Shown piece by piece: positions 49,042 through 58,008 of a DNA stretch of 64,000 nucleotides; position 1 is the first letter of the stretch; every line of letters starts with the position of its first letter. This DNA is from Flavobacterium anhuiense (GTDB lineage: Bacteria; Bacteroidota; Bacteroidia; Flavobacteriales; Flavobacteriaceae), in NCBI RefSeq assembly GCF_900101855.1, contig NZ_FMVC01000010.1:65798-129797 (forward strand), written 5' to 3'. The position numbers were made by a program, and so were the translations under genes. The notes under the pieces were generated by a model. That model searched no databases and had not been told where the DNA came from. It saw only the letters and a program-made list of their open reading frames with translations.

Positions 49042-51669
49042 ATGAAAACAAAAAAATTAAAGTATCAAATTCTGGTATTAATCTCGCTTTGGTGTACGGC
49101 ACAAAACAAAGACCCTAAATTTCCATTTCAAAATACTGATCTTACTTTTGAAGAACGAGTGGAAAACTTGGTGAGCCAATTAACATTGGAAGAAAAAGTA
49201 GCGCAAATGTTAAATGCGGCACCTGCCATACCACGGCTGGGAATTCCTGCTTATGACTGGTGGAACGAAACGCTTCACGGCGTTGCAAGAACTCCCTTTA
49301 AAACAACAGTTTTTCCACAGGCTATTGCAATGGCCGCTACTTTTGATAAAAATTCACTTTTCAAAATGGCCGATTATTCTGCTCTAGAAGGCAGAGCCAT
49401 TTACAATAAAGCTGTCGAGCTTAATAGAACCAACGAACGCTATTTAGGACTTACCTACTGGACGCCAAACATTAACATCTTTAGAGATCCAAGATGGGGA
49501 CGCGGACAAGAAACTTACGGAGAAGACCCTTATCTGACGGCTGTTTTGGGCGATGCTTTTGTAAAAGGCCTTCAAGGAGACGATCCTAAATACCTAAAAG
49601 CCGCGGCTTGCGCAAAACACTACGCTGTCCATAGCGGACCAGAATCTTTGCGCCACACTTTTGACGTTGATGTAACTCCATATGAACTTTGGGACACCTA
49701 TTTGCCTGCTTTCAAAAAACTAGTCACCAACTCCAAAGTTGCAGGGGTTATGTGCGCCTATAATGCCTTTAGAACCCAACCTTGCTGCGCCAGTGATATC
49801 TTAATGAATGATATTCTAAGAAATCAATGGAAATTTACGGGTTATGTTACCTCTGACTGCTGGGCTATTGATGATTTTTTTAAAAACCATAAAACACATC
49901 CTGATGCGGCATCTGCTTCAGCCGATGCAGTGCTTCATGGAACCGATATCGACTGCGGAACGGATGCTTATAAATCACTTGTTCAAGCTGTTAAAAATGG
50001 TCAAATTACCGAAAAACAAATTGATGTTTCTGTAAAACGCCTTTTTATGATCCGTTTCAGGTTGGGTATGTTCGATCCGGTATCAATGGTAAAATATGCT
50101 CAAACTCCAAATTCGGTTCTAGAATCTGATGAGCATAAGGAGCATGCTCTAAAAATGGCTAGACAATCTATAGTACTGCTTAAAAATGAAAAAAATACGC
50201 TTCCATTGAGCAAAAAATTGAAAAAGATTGTTGTTTTAGGTCCAAATGCAGATAATTCAATTTCTATACTTGGAAATTATAATGGAACTCCATCCAAACT
50301 AACAACCGTTATACAAGGTATTAAAGGAAAAGTAAGCCCTGAAACTGAAGTAGTTTATGAAAAAGCCATCAACTTTACAAATGACACTTTGCTGGTTTAC
50401 AAAGATCTTAAGAGCCGTTATTCTTATGAAGGAAAACAAGGTTTTAAAGCTGAATACTTTAATAACAATACATTATCTGGCACACCTGAAACTATAAGAA
50501 CTGAATCTGAAATAAATAATTTCTGGCAGGAAGGAGAAATGGTTACCCAAAACATCAAAGCCAATCATTTTTCGGCACGCTATACTACTAATTTTAAAGC
50601 AGATGAAGATGGTTCTATTACTTTTGAAATCGCTGCAGATGACGGCTATAGATTTATTGTTGATGGAAAAGAAGTTATAGACGCTTGGGGGAAAAACAGA
50701 TGGGGAGCAAAAACCTACAAACTGCAAACCAAAAAAGATTCTGTTTACAAATTAGTGTTGGAATACTGGCAAGGTGAAGGAAAAGCTGAAGTAGCTCTGC
50801 AAGCAGGGAATTTTATAAAAACAGATTTTGCTAATCTAATTGAGCGACATAAAAATGCAGATGCTTTCATTTTCGCTGGAGGTATTTCACCTCAACTTGA
50901 AGGAGAAGAAATGCCTGTTGACGCGCCTGGATTTAATGGCGGAGACCGCACTTCTATCATGCTTCCAGAAGTACAGACAAGACTTTTAAAAGCGCTTCAA
51001 TCTTCTGGAAAACCAGTAGTTTTTCTGATAATGACCGGTAGTGCAATAGCTGTTCCGTGGGAAGCTGAAAATATTCCCGCTATACTCAACATTTGGTATG
51101 GAGGACAATCTGCAGGAACGGCCTCAGCAGATGTCATTTTTGGCGACTATAATCCTGCAGGAAGGCTTCCCGTAACCTTTTATAAAGGCGATTCTGATTT
51201 ACCTTCTTTTGTTGATTATAAAATGGATAATAAAACATATCGTTACTTTAAAGGCATTCCTCTATACGGATTTGGCTATGGTTTAAGCTATACTGAATTT
51301 AAATACAGCGGACTAAAAACTCCCGCTAAAATAAAGAAAGGACAGCCAGTCACTATTTCTGTTAAGGTTACCAACAGTGGAAAAATGGAAGGAGAAGAAG
51401 TGGCGCAATTGTACTTAATTAACCCGAATACATCAATAAAATCACCTTTAAAAAGCCTCAAAGGATTTGAAAGGTTCAATTTGAAACCTGGCCAAAGTAC
51501 AGTTGTCAATTTCACACTTTCTCCAGAAGATCTTTCTTATGTAACAGAAAGCGGAAACTTAAAGCCTTATGAAGGTAAAATTCAAATTGCCGTTGGAGGC
51601 TCTCAGCCAGATGAAAAAAATCAAACAAAGAGTAATAGTATAACTCAAACTTTAGAGATAAAAAATTAA
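49042..51669 (+). CDS. GH3 beta-xylosidase/beta-glucosidase with inserted PA14 domain
   Basis: An 875-residue secreted enzyme (short leader ending WCTAQ). Domain order: GH3 TIM barrel (about 25-345) with nucleophile Asp272 in GYVTSDCWAID, alpha/beta sandwich (about 375-450 and 600-690), a PA14 domain inserted between (about 455-600; KAEYFNNNTLSGTPE, SITFEIAADDGYRFIVDG), and a C-terminal fibronectin-type III domain (VTVKVTNSG-type, here ISVKVTNSGKMEGEE). The SDCWAI nucleophile context is that of GH3 xylosidase-like members. It would release xylose from non-reducing ends. An operator lies 65 bp upstream and transketolase follows after 67 bp. Confidence 0.92.
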   Translation: MKTKKLKYQILVLISLWCTAQNKDPKFPFQNTDLTFEERVENLVSQLTLEEKVAQMLNAAPAIPRLGIPAYDWWNETLHGVARTPFKTTVFPQAIAMAATFDKNSLFKMADYSALEGRAIYNKAVELNRTNERYLGLTYWTPNINIFRDPRWGRGQETYGEDPYLTAVLGDAFVKGLQGDDPKYLKAAACAKHYAVHSGPESLRHTFDVDVTPYELWDTYLPAFKKLVTNSKVAGVMCAYNAFRTQPCCASDILMNDILRNQWKFTGYVTSDCWAIDDFFKNHKTHPDAASASADAVLHGTDIDCGTDAYKSLVQAVKNGQITEKQIDVSVKRLFMIRFRLGMFDPVSMVKYAQTPNSVLESDEHKEHALKMARQSIVLLKNEKNTLPLSKKLKKIVVLGPNADNSISILGNYNGTPSKLTTVIQGIKGKVSPETEVVYEKAINFTNDTLLVYKDLKSRYSYEGKQGFKAEYFNNNTLSGTPETIRTESEINNFWQEGEMVTQNIKANHFSARYTTNFKADEDGSITFEIAADDGYRFIVDGKEVIDAWGKNRWGAKTYKLQTKKDSVYKLVLEYWQGEGKAEVALQAGNFIKTDFANLIERHKNADAFIFAGGISPQLEGEEMPVDAPGFNGGDRTSIMLPEVQTRLLKALQSSGKPVVFLIMTGSAIAVPWEAENIPAILNIWYGGQSAGTASADVIFGDYNPAGRLPVTFYKGDSDLPSFVDYKMDNKTYRYFKGIPLYGFGYGLSYTEFKYSGLKTPAKIKKGQPVTISVKVTNSGKMEGEEVAQLYLINPNTSIKSPLKSLKGFERFNLKPGQSTVVNFTLSPEDLSYVTESGNLKPYEGKIQIAVGGSQPDEKNQTKSNSITQTLEIKN

Positions 51670-51736
51670 TTATTAATTCCTGCAAACTTTAATTTATTCG
51701 CAGGCGTGTTATTAGCATTTATAAAAAAACTAAAAA

Positions 51737-53776
51737 ATGGACAAGACAATAGACCAATTATCGGCAGATAATATTAGAACCTTAGCAATATCAATGGTTG
51801 AAAAAGCCAATTCTGGACATCCCGGAGGATCAATGGGAGGAGCAGATTTTATGCATATTTTATATTCTGAATATTTAAAATATGATCCAACCGAAATGAA
51901 CTGGATTTACAGAGATCGTTTCTTTATGGATGCTGGGCATTTATCGGCTTTAATGTATGCTCAGTACTATCTTTTGGGAAATTATGAAAAAACCGATCTT
52001 GAAAACTTCAGACAGTGGGGTTCTGTAACGCCTGGACACCCAGAAATTGATGTAAAGAGAGGAATTGAAAACACATCAGGTCCGTTGGGACAGGGACATG
52101 TTATGGGAATTGGAGCTGCCATCGCGGCCAAATTTCTATCGGAAAAATTCGACAATTTATTCGATCATAAAATATACGGTTTTATAACAGACGGAGGTGT
52201 TCAGGAAGAAATTTCGCAGGGAGCAGGAAGAATTGCAGGACATTTAGGGCTAAACAATTTTATCATGTTTTATGATTCTAATGATGTGCAATTATCTTCC
52301 ATGACCGACGAAGTAACCAGTGAAAATACAGCCGCAAAATATGAATCTTGGGGATGGAAGGTCATCACTATTGACGCTCACAATCATACTCAAATACGCT
52401 CTGCACTAAACGCCGCAAATGCCGAATTAAAAAGGCCTACGCTTATTATTGGAAGAACAATTATGGGAAAAGGCTGCGTTACTTCTGACGGAACATTATA
52501 CGAAGGTCAATGTGAACTTCACGGCAAACCAATCGGAGCAACAAAAGCGGACTTTATAAAAACACTCGAAAATTTGGGCGCTGATCCAAAAGATTCTTTT
52601 GCCATTTACAGCAGCGTTGAAGACCATTATAAAAAAGTTTTAGAACAAAAAACTAAGGATGCTGCTGAAAGAAAATCAAAAATTTTGGCTTGGGAAAATC
52701 AAAATCCTGAGTCTGCCAAAAAGATAAAACAGTTTTTCAGCGGAGAACTTCCTGAAATGGACTTCGGCTCTATAACTCAAAAAGCTAATGCGGCAACACG
52801 CGATGCCTCCGCAGAAGTTTTAGGCTATTTGGCCGAAAAAGTGGAAAACATGATTGTTTCTTCTGCAGATTTGTCGAACAGCGATAAAACAGATGGTTTC
52901 TTGAAAAAGACTTCAGTGATGCAAAAAGGTAACTTTAGCGGAGCATTTCTTCAAGCTGGTGTTGCCGAACTTACTATGGCCGCAATTGCAAACGGAATGT
53001 CTCTGCATGGAGGAGTAATTCCTGTTGTCGCGACTTTCTTTGTTTTTTCTGATTACATGAAACCCGCCATGCGTCTTGCGGCAATTCAAGAACTTCCTGT
53101 AAAATATGTATTTACGCACGATTCGTTTAGAGTTGGAGAAGACGGACCAACCCATCAGCCAATTGAACAAGAAGCTCAAATTAGGCTTTTAGAAAAAATT
53201 AAAAACCATTCGGGGCATCAGAGCTTTTTAGCACTGCGCCCAGCTGATGCAACTGAAACTTCGGTAGCATGGCAAATGGCAGTTGAAAATAAAATAACTC
53301 CGACGGCATTAATACTTTCCAGACAAAACATCAAAGATCTTCCGTACAAGGATCCAAAGTTCGAGACGGCGTCACAAGCTAAAAAAGGCGGTTATCTGGT
53401 TAAAGAAACCCAAAATCCAGATCTTACTTTAATTGCAAACGGATCTGAGGTTGCCACTCTTTTAGAAGCGGCTTCTGAATTGGAAAAAACAAAACAATTA
53501 AAGATAAATGTTGCTTCGATAATTTCTGAGGGCATTTTCAGATCTCAAGCAAAAGAATATCAAGAAAGTATAATTCCAAAAGACGGATTGGTTTTCGGTT
53601 TAACGGCAGGGCTTCCTATAAATCTTGAAAGTTTAGCAGGTTCCAGAGGAATTGTATACGGCTTAGATCATTTTGGCTACTCAGCACCAGCTTCGGTTTT
53701 AGATCAAAAATTTGGATTTACGGCTGAAAATATTAGCAATGAGATATTGAAGTATTTGGAAACTCAGAGACAATAG
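51737..53776 (+). CDS. tkt: Transketolase
   Basis: A 679-residue full-length cytosolic thiamine-diphosphate enzyme. Landmarks: HPGGSMGGADFMHIL, the GHLSALMYA and GPLGQGHVMGIG segments, a TPP/Mg motif ending in YDSNDVQLSS (preceded by FITDGGVQEE), and a pyrimidine-domain FVFSDYMKPAMRLA with HDSFRVGEDGPTHQPIEQ. It moves two-carbon units between pentose and triose phosphates, the step needed to bring xylose and arabinose carbon into glycolysis. Lying 67 bp after the GH3 gene and behind an operator, it is probably a PUL-induced isoenzyme; whether another copy exists elsewhere cannot be seen. Confidence 0.93.
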   Translation: MDKTIDQLSADNIRTLAISMVEKANSGHPGGSMGGADFMHILYSEYLKYDPTEMNWIYRDRFFMDAGHLSALMYAQYYLLGNYEKTDLENFRQWGSVTPGHPEIDVKRGIENTSGPLGQGHVMGIGAAIAAKFLSEKFDNLFDHKIYGFITDGGVQEEISQGAGRIAGHLGLNNFIMFYDSNDVQLSSMTDEVTSENTAAKYESWGWKVITIDAHNHTQIRSALNAANAELKRPTLIIGRTIMGKGCVTSDGTLYEGQCELHGKPIGATKADFIKTLENLGADPKDSFAIYSSVEDHYKKVLEQKTKDAAERKSKILAWENQNPESAKKIKQFFSGELPEMDFGSITQKANAATRDASAEVLGYLAEKVENMIVSSADLSNSDKTDGFLKKTSVMQKGNFSGAFLQAGVAELTMAAIANGMSLHGGVIPVVATFFVFSDYMKPAMRLAAIQELPVKYVFTHDSFRVGEDGPTHQPIEQEAQIRLLEKIKNHSGHQSFLALRPADATETSVAWQMAVENKITPTALILSRQNIKDLPYKDPKFETASQAKKGGYLVKETQNPDLTLIANGSEVATLLEAASELEKTKQLKINVASIISEGIFRSQAKEYQESIIPKDGLVFGLTAGLPINLESLAGSRGIVYGLDHFGYSAPASVLDQKFGFTAENISNEILKYLETQRQ

Positions 53777-53800
53777 AAACTAAACCATTCTATACAATTA

Positions 53801-53829
53801 AAAAGCCAGAAAAAGAATTTCTGGCTTTT
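53801..53829. terminator. Bidirectional terminator after transketolase
   Basis: A 12-bp stem (AAAAGCCAGAAA, 53801-53812, with 53818-53829), T-rich on both exits. It marks the end of the PUL. Confidence 0.85.
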
Positions 53830-53853
53830 ATGATTTTCAAAAATGAGTAAACA

Positions 53854-54858
53854 TTATTCCTTTTGATCTACAAAAACATATAGCTTTTGAACTTTATTGT
53901 TTTCAATCACAAACAAATCCATACCGCTAACAACAGATGGTTTTGCTTTTGAACCAAATTGCCAATACAATCTCACTATATTATGATTGGTTTCAATAGA
54001 TTTGGCTGAAAACCTAAAATCAGGATTTTTAGTTTGAAGCTCTACAATGAATTTACTGATATCTTCAAATCCTTCAGCAATAAAATGACGATCTACCATT
54101 TCTACATCAGCAGCGTAAACTTGATTCAATAAAACTTTACGTTTTACTTCGTCTCTTTCATTCCATATCTTCAGATGATTTTCCACTATCAATGTGTTCT
54201 TTTTAGAATCAAAATCATCAACCGTTTTTTTGATTGTTTTATTTTTTGGAGACCATAAGACCGTTTTTGGGTTTGCTTTCTCGTAACCTTTTCCGCTTGG
54301 ATAAGAAACCAATTCCATTTTAGAGCCCCAAGGTGTTTCAAAATAAACCCAAGATTCACCTGCTGTATCTCCAGAAGGCATTGTAAATGGTTCTCCTATT
54401 ATTTTTACGCCTTTACTTTTTAAATATTCTACCGCTGCATTAATATCATTTACATAAAAAGCAATATGAGACGCTCCAATATCATCTGTTTTGGGATGGA
54501 TTTTACTTCCTTTATTATCAGCATATTCAAACACTTCTATACTTGCTCCATTTCCTGCATTAATCATTTTTATAGTTACGGCTCCAGTATCAGGATTAAT
54601 ATGGTTTAGCTTTTTCCATTCAGCGTCAAGCGGAATTGGCCCTAATTGTGTTACGGGTGTAAAACCAAGCACATCACTAAAGAATGTAACGGCTTTATTA
54701 AGATCTGGAACATTAATCCCGACATGATCAATTCCGACAACTCCTGCACTATTTTGTGCTACTGTTTTATCTGAGGCAGAAAATAATATTAGTAAATGAA
54801 GCATTGCTGCCGCTGATGTTTGTACTTTTTTATTCGATTTTTTATAATTTGTTCTCAT
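53854..54858 (-). CDS. VOC (glyoxalase-fold) protein fused to a SnoaL-like domain
   Basis: A 334-residue exported protein; start at 54858 (MRTNYKKSNKK) chosen because a signal peptide ending KTVAQ follows, though an in-frame ATG at 54891 exists. Residues about 40-180: VOC domain with metal-type positions GIDHVGINVPDLNKAV, SIEVFEY, and SHIAFYVNDINAAVEYLKSKG. Residues about 215-334: a SnoaL/NTF2-like domain (VENHLKIWNERDEVKRKVLL, RLYWQFG). No defined substrate; VOC members include glyoxalases, dioxygenases and resistance proteins. It is 12 bp after the SDR gene, so the two are likely co-expressed. Confidence 0.8.
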   Translation of the reverse strand: MRTNYKKSNKKVQTSAAAMLHLLILFSASDKTVAQNSAGVVGIDHVGINVPDLNKAVTFFSDVLGFTPVTQLGPIPLDAEWKKLNHINPDTGAVTIKMINAGNGASIEVFEYADNKGSKIHPKTDDIGASHIAFYVNDINAAVEYLKSKGVKIIGEPFTMPSGDTAGESWVYFETPWGSKMELVSYPSGKGYEKANPKTVLWSPKNKTIKKTVDDFDSKKNTLIVENHLKIWNERDEVKRKVLLNQVYAADVEMVDRHFIAEGFEDISKFIVELQTKNPDFRFSAKSIETNHNIVRLYWQFGSKAKPSVVSGMDLFVIENNKVQKLYVFVDQKE

Positions 54859-54903
54859 GAATATATTTACGTTTGTTATTCTTAAATTCAATTAAAAGGG
54901 AAA

Positions 54904-55761
54904 TTAATTAGTGTACGCTGCAACCCATCTTGCTTTAATATTGGCGCGGGCTTCTATAAATTCTTTGTCGGTTCCTTGAGCAATGGCATCAAGCGGAAAA
55001 CGAAGCGGTCTCTCCCCTTTTTTCATATTTACCAATTCCAGAATACCATCCGCTATTGTTTGCGGATTCATTTCAAACTGAGCCATTTTACCAAATAATG
55101 CTGTCCCTAATGCATTGAATTTTTCAGTTGCTGCATCACCGTATTCTTCAATAATTGCTGTTTTATCTGCATGAATACCAGCTTTCGATCCGTTATTCAT
55201 TTCGGTTGGATAAACTCCAGGTTGGATGCTCACATTTTCAATTCCGTAATCTGCAAGTTCATCTTGTAATCCTTCTGTAAAGCTTTCTACTACCAATTTT
55301 GATGCGATGTACGGAATCATAAAAGGAAGTGTATGTCCGCTTGCTCCAGTTGTAATGTTGATAACCAAACCATTTTTTTCTTTTCTCATAGAAGGAAGCA
55401 CTGCCTGATACATACGAAGCACGCTATAAACGTTTACATCAAACATTTTACGAACCTGATCAATTGAATATCCTTCTAAAAGACCGAAACCGCTTACTGC
55501 CGCATTATTAATTAAGACATCAATTTTTCCGTATTTAATGATTACTTTTTCAACTGCATTTCTAACTGATGCGTCATCTGTAACATCAATATCTACTACT
55601 TCAATATTTTCTATTGCTTGAAGTTCTTTCGCGGCAGCGGCATTTTTATCATTTGTGTTTCGCATTCCTGCAATTACTGAGTGACCAGCATTAGCTAATG
55701 TTACCGCTGTTAATTTTCCAAAGCCTGTACTTGTTCCTGTAATGAAAATTGTTTTTGACAT
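54904..55761 (-). CDS. SDR-family NAD(P)-dependent oxidoreductase
   Basis: A 285-residue classical short-chain dehydrogenase. The cofactor loop TGTSTGFGKLTAVTLA is at the N-terminus, then NNAAVSGFG, catalytic Ser region INITTGASGHTL and Tyr-x3-Lys as PYIASKLVVESF. The late substrate loop is SIQPGVYPTEM. It reduces or oxidises a carbonyl or alcohol; substrate unknown. Coupled with the VOC-SnoaL gene 12 bp downstream. A Crp/Fnr-type gene lies upstream in the same orientation but is separated by a terminator. Confidence 0.88.
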   Translation of the reverse strand: MSKTIFITGTSTGFGKLTAVTLANAGHSVIAGMRNTNDKNAAAAKELQAIENIEVVDIDVTDDASVRNAVEKVIIKYGKIDVLINNAAVSGFGLLEGYSIDQVRKMFDVNVYSVLRMYQAVLPSMRKEKNGLVINITTGASGHTLPFMIPYIASKLVVESFTEGLQDELADYGIENVSIQPGVYPTEMNNGSKAGIHADKTAIIEEYGDAATEKFNALGTALFGKMAQFEMNPQTIADGILELVNMKKGERPLRFPLDAIAQGTDKEFIEARANIKARWVAAYTN

Positions 55762-55898
55762 GATTTCTATTTTTTAAATGTTTATAATGTTTGTTTCTTT
55801 TGAACATTACAAAGTTGCGTCTAATGCAAAACCTGTACATTGATTAGAAATAAGTAAAAACTTGATATAGATCAAGAGTTTGAAAGCGGACATAAAAA

Positions 55899-55919
55899 AA
55901 GGAGCTCTAAAAGCTCCTT
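55899..55919 (-). terminator. Terminator of the Crp/Fnr-type gene
   Basis: An 8-bp stem AAGGAGCT (55899-55906 with 55912-55919), five bases loop, seven T on the minus strand; 6 bp past the stop. Confidence 0.85.
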
Positions 55920-55925
55920 ATAGAT

Positions 55926-56504
55926 TTATTTCTTTGCGGTTTGTTTCCGAATGCGACTTAGTGTTTCTGGTGTCATGCCCAGATATGAGGCAATCATAGT
56001 TTGGGGAATCCTTGAAGCAAACCCTGGATATTTATTTATGAAGTTTAAATATTTCTCTTCTGCTGTTAATGTCAGTGATGCCTGAATTCTGTTTTGAGCG
56101 GCTATAAAACTTCTTTGCAGAATAGCATTGACCATATTATTAAATGCTGGAATTTCTCGACATAGCAATTCAAAGTTTTCATGGGTAAACAGTATCAGCT
56201 CGGTATCTTCAATAGCGTCAATATTAAAACGAGAGGGCTGCTGCAACATTAAACTTTCACGATCGCCTGTCCACCAGTTTTCAATACTAAAACTGTTTAC
56301 GTGTTCACTGCCTTTTTCATCAACGGTATATGTTCTTACACAGCCTTGAGTTATAAAAGCATCGTATTTCCAGATGTCTCCTTCTTGGAGTAAATACTGT
56401 CTTTTACGAAGTTTTTTACTTATAGCAAATGATTGTATACGTTCTGATTCAGCCTGAGTCAATTCAGCTTTTTCGTCAAGATATTTTTGGAATATTTCAT
56501 ACAT
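55926..56504 (-). CDS. Crp/Fnr-family transcriptional regulator
   Basis: A 192-residue regulator: cyclic-nucleotide-binding-like beta-roll (residues about 25-115; RQYLLQEGDIWKYDAFITQG) and C-terminal helix-turn-helix (ASRIPQTMIASYLGMTPETLSRIRKQ). The ligand pocket lacks an obvious cAMP-binding RxS signature, so cAMP is doubtful. Such short members in Bacteroidota often neighbour SDR or redox genes. It could control the SDR-VOC pair directly downstream, but no site was identified. Confidence 0.87.
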   Translation of the reverse strand: MYEIFQKYLDEKAELTQAESERIQSFAISKKLRKRQYLLQEGDIWKYDAFITQGCVRTYTVDEKGSEHVNSFSIENWWTGDRESLMLQQPSRFNIDAIEDTELILFTHENFELLCREIPAFNNMVNAILQRSFIAAQNRIQASLTLTAEEKYLNFINKYPGFASRIPQTMIASYLGMTPETLSRIRKQTAKK

Positions 56505-56727
56505 AGCATGTAAAATTATGCAAAAGGCTTCTGACCAACAAATTCAAAGTGAAATTGGACAAAACAATATTTCATCAGTTATTTTAATACCTATTATATA
56601 AAAGCTCGATGTAATAATATAAAAATCAAGCACTAAGGTTTACTAATTTTAAAATAATTAAAAAAGAAGCTGAAAAAACATTCGATGCTTTTTTGGAGAA
56701 AGTTTAAAAATTATAAAAAAGGAAATC

Positions 56728-56973
56728 ATGGAAAATAATAAGCAAAATCTAGAAAAAAACGAAGAAGAGCTTACCAATCAAAATGCAAACAGTGCTTATA
56801 GCGGATCTGGAGGTATGCAACCTGGAGGCAGTAATGGTGAAGCCGGACGATTAAGCGATTATGATGAGGAAAATACAGAGGAAAACTCTACTTCAAATGA
56901 AAAGAAAAATCATAATCCAGAAGGAAAAAGTGTTGAAGAAGCAACCGATCCTTCAAAACTTACTAAGATTTAA
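56728..56973 (+). CDS. Small acidic disordered protein
   Basis: An 81-residue protein rich in Asn, Glu, Gly and Ser (SAYSGSGGMQPGGSNGEAG). No signal peptide or membrane segment, and it looks intrinsically disordered. A good start context (AAAAAGGAAATC before ATG) and an unbroken frame support expression. It pairs with the following similar acidic gene 35 bp downstream. I do not recognise a family; stress or desiccation-type proteins of this composition exist, which is only a hint. Confidence 0.6.
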   Translation: MENNKQNLEKNEEELTNQNANSAYSGSGGMQPGGSNGEAGRLSDYDEENTEENSTSNEKKNHNPEGKSVEEATDPSKLTKI

Positions 56974-57008
56974 AAAATCACATTTGTATAACATTAAACT
57001 AAAAGAAT

Positions 57009-57359
57009 ATGTCAAGAGAAAATTACGATAGCTACGATCAGGAAGATCTTATCTATCACGCAGCAGATCATTCGGCAAGCGATTCAATCAATTCTGAAAC
57101 TATGGAGAAAAAAGATCCAGCCATCAATCAGCACGAAGACGAGTCACAGAGACACAAACACACTCCTGAATATCAAGAAGGAGAAGAAAATGAAAATGAC
57201 ACCACTGATCCTTTCTTTCAAAAAAATGCGCCTATTGCGCAAGATTTAGATGAAGATCTTAAAGGGGAGGACGACAACGATGATGAGTTTGATAATGATG
57301 CAAACAGAAGAACTTTAGACGAAACAAAACCTGATGAAGATGAGGATGATGAAGAGTAA
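57009..57359 (+). CDS. Highly acidic small protein
   Basis: A 116-residue protein with about one third Asp and Glu, ending DEDEDDEE after a TLDETKP segment. There is no signal peptide. Repeated charge patches and His-rich bits (INQHEDESQRHKH) suggest a disordered, possibly cation-binding or stress protein. It follows the preceding small gene by 35 bp and is closed by a strong terminator, supporting a two-gene transcript. No family recognised. Confidence 0.65.
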   Translation: MSRENYDSYDQEDLIYHAADHSASDSINSETMEKKDPAINQHEDESQRHKHTPEYQEGEENENDTTDPFFQKNAPIAQDLDEDLKGEDDNDDEFDNDANRRTLDETKPDEDEDDEE

Positions 57360-57385
57360 ATCAATGCTTCTTTGTTTCAAAAAGT

Positions 57386-57426
57386 AAATCCTGAAAAGAA
57401 AGTTTTAAAAATTCTTTTCAGGATTT
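57386..57426 (+). terminator. Terminator after the acidic-protein pair
   Basis: A 15-bp stem (AAATCCTGAAAAGAA, 57386-57400, with 57412-57426). Confidence 0.8.
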
Positions 57427-57453
57427 ATTTTATTGGCTAATCTTTTTGCGAGT

Positions 57454-57891
57454 TTAATCTGCAACATATTTATTATTCCAATACAGCATTAATAAAAGCG
57501 TTACGATAATACACGAGGCGGTTCCTTCAAAAAGCAAAGAAAGACAATAAGAAGTTACCGATGGCTCTCCTCCAAACATAAAAGCTTCTGATAATGATTT
57601 TACATATTTATCGCCTCCTTTGGCATAACTGTAAATAAGAAGAGCCACTATGCTTATCACGACAGCAGTAAATGAAGTAACCATAGCCGATATGGCATTG
57701 GGAACAAATTCGTTTTTTCCTTCGGCAAGATTCATTTTCAAACTTCGGTTTACACCATAAAAAATGAAAATTACATTTAAAAGCCTTAAATAAAATAGAT
57801 TCGAAAGATTTAATAGCTCCATCAAAAGAAAGAACAATGCTATTCCGACGAATATTAAAAATCCGTTGATAATTTCTCTTTGCAATTTCAT
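57454..57891 (-). CDS. Four-helix membrane protein of unknown function
   Basis: A 145-residue protein with four hydrophobic segments: about residues 8-27 (GFLIFVGIALFFLLMELL), 30-48 (FYLRLLNVIFIFYGV), 72-92 (FTAVVISIVALLIYSYA) and 118-138 (LLFEGTASCIIVTLLLMLYW). A short loop between segments 2 and 3 is charged. I recognise no motif. It stands alone between the acidic pair and the MFS gene. Inner-membrane location is the only safe statement. Confidence 0.7.
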   Translation of the reverse strand: MKLQREIINGFLIFVGIALFFLLMELLNLSNLFYLRLLNVIFIFYGVNRSLKMNLAEGKNEFVPNAISAMVTSFTAVVISIVALLIYSYAKGGDKYVKSLSEAFMFGGEPSVTSYCLSLLFEGTASCIIVTLLLMLYWNNKYVAD

Positions 57892-58008
57892 AATTATAGT
57901 TTTTAATTCAACAATAATCTAACAAACAATAAATTACAAAATAACTTAAGAAATCATCAATGCGATTTTACGATTACTTTTTAAACTTATAAAATACCCA
58001 CAAAGGCA

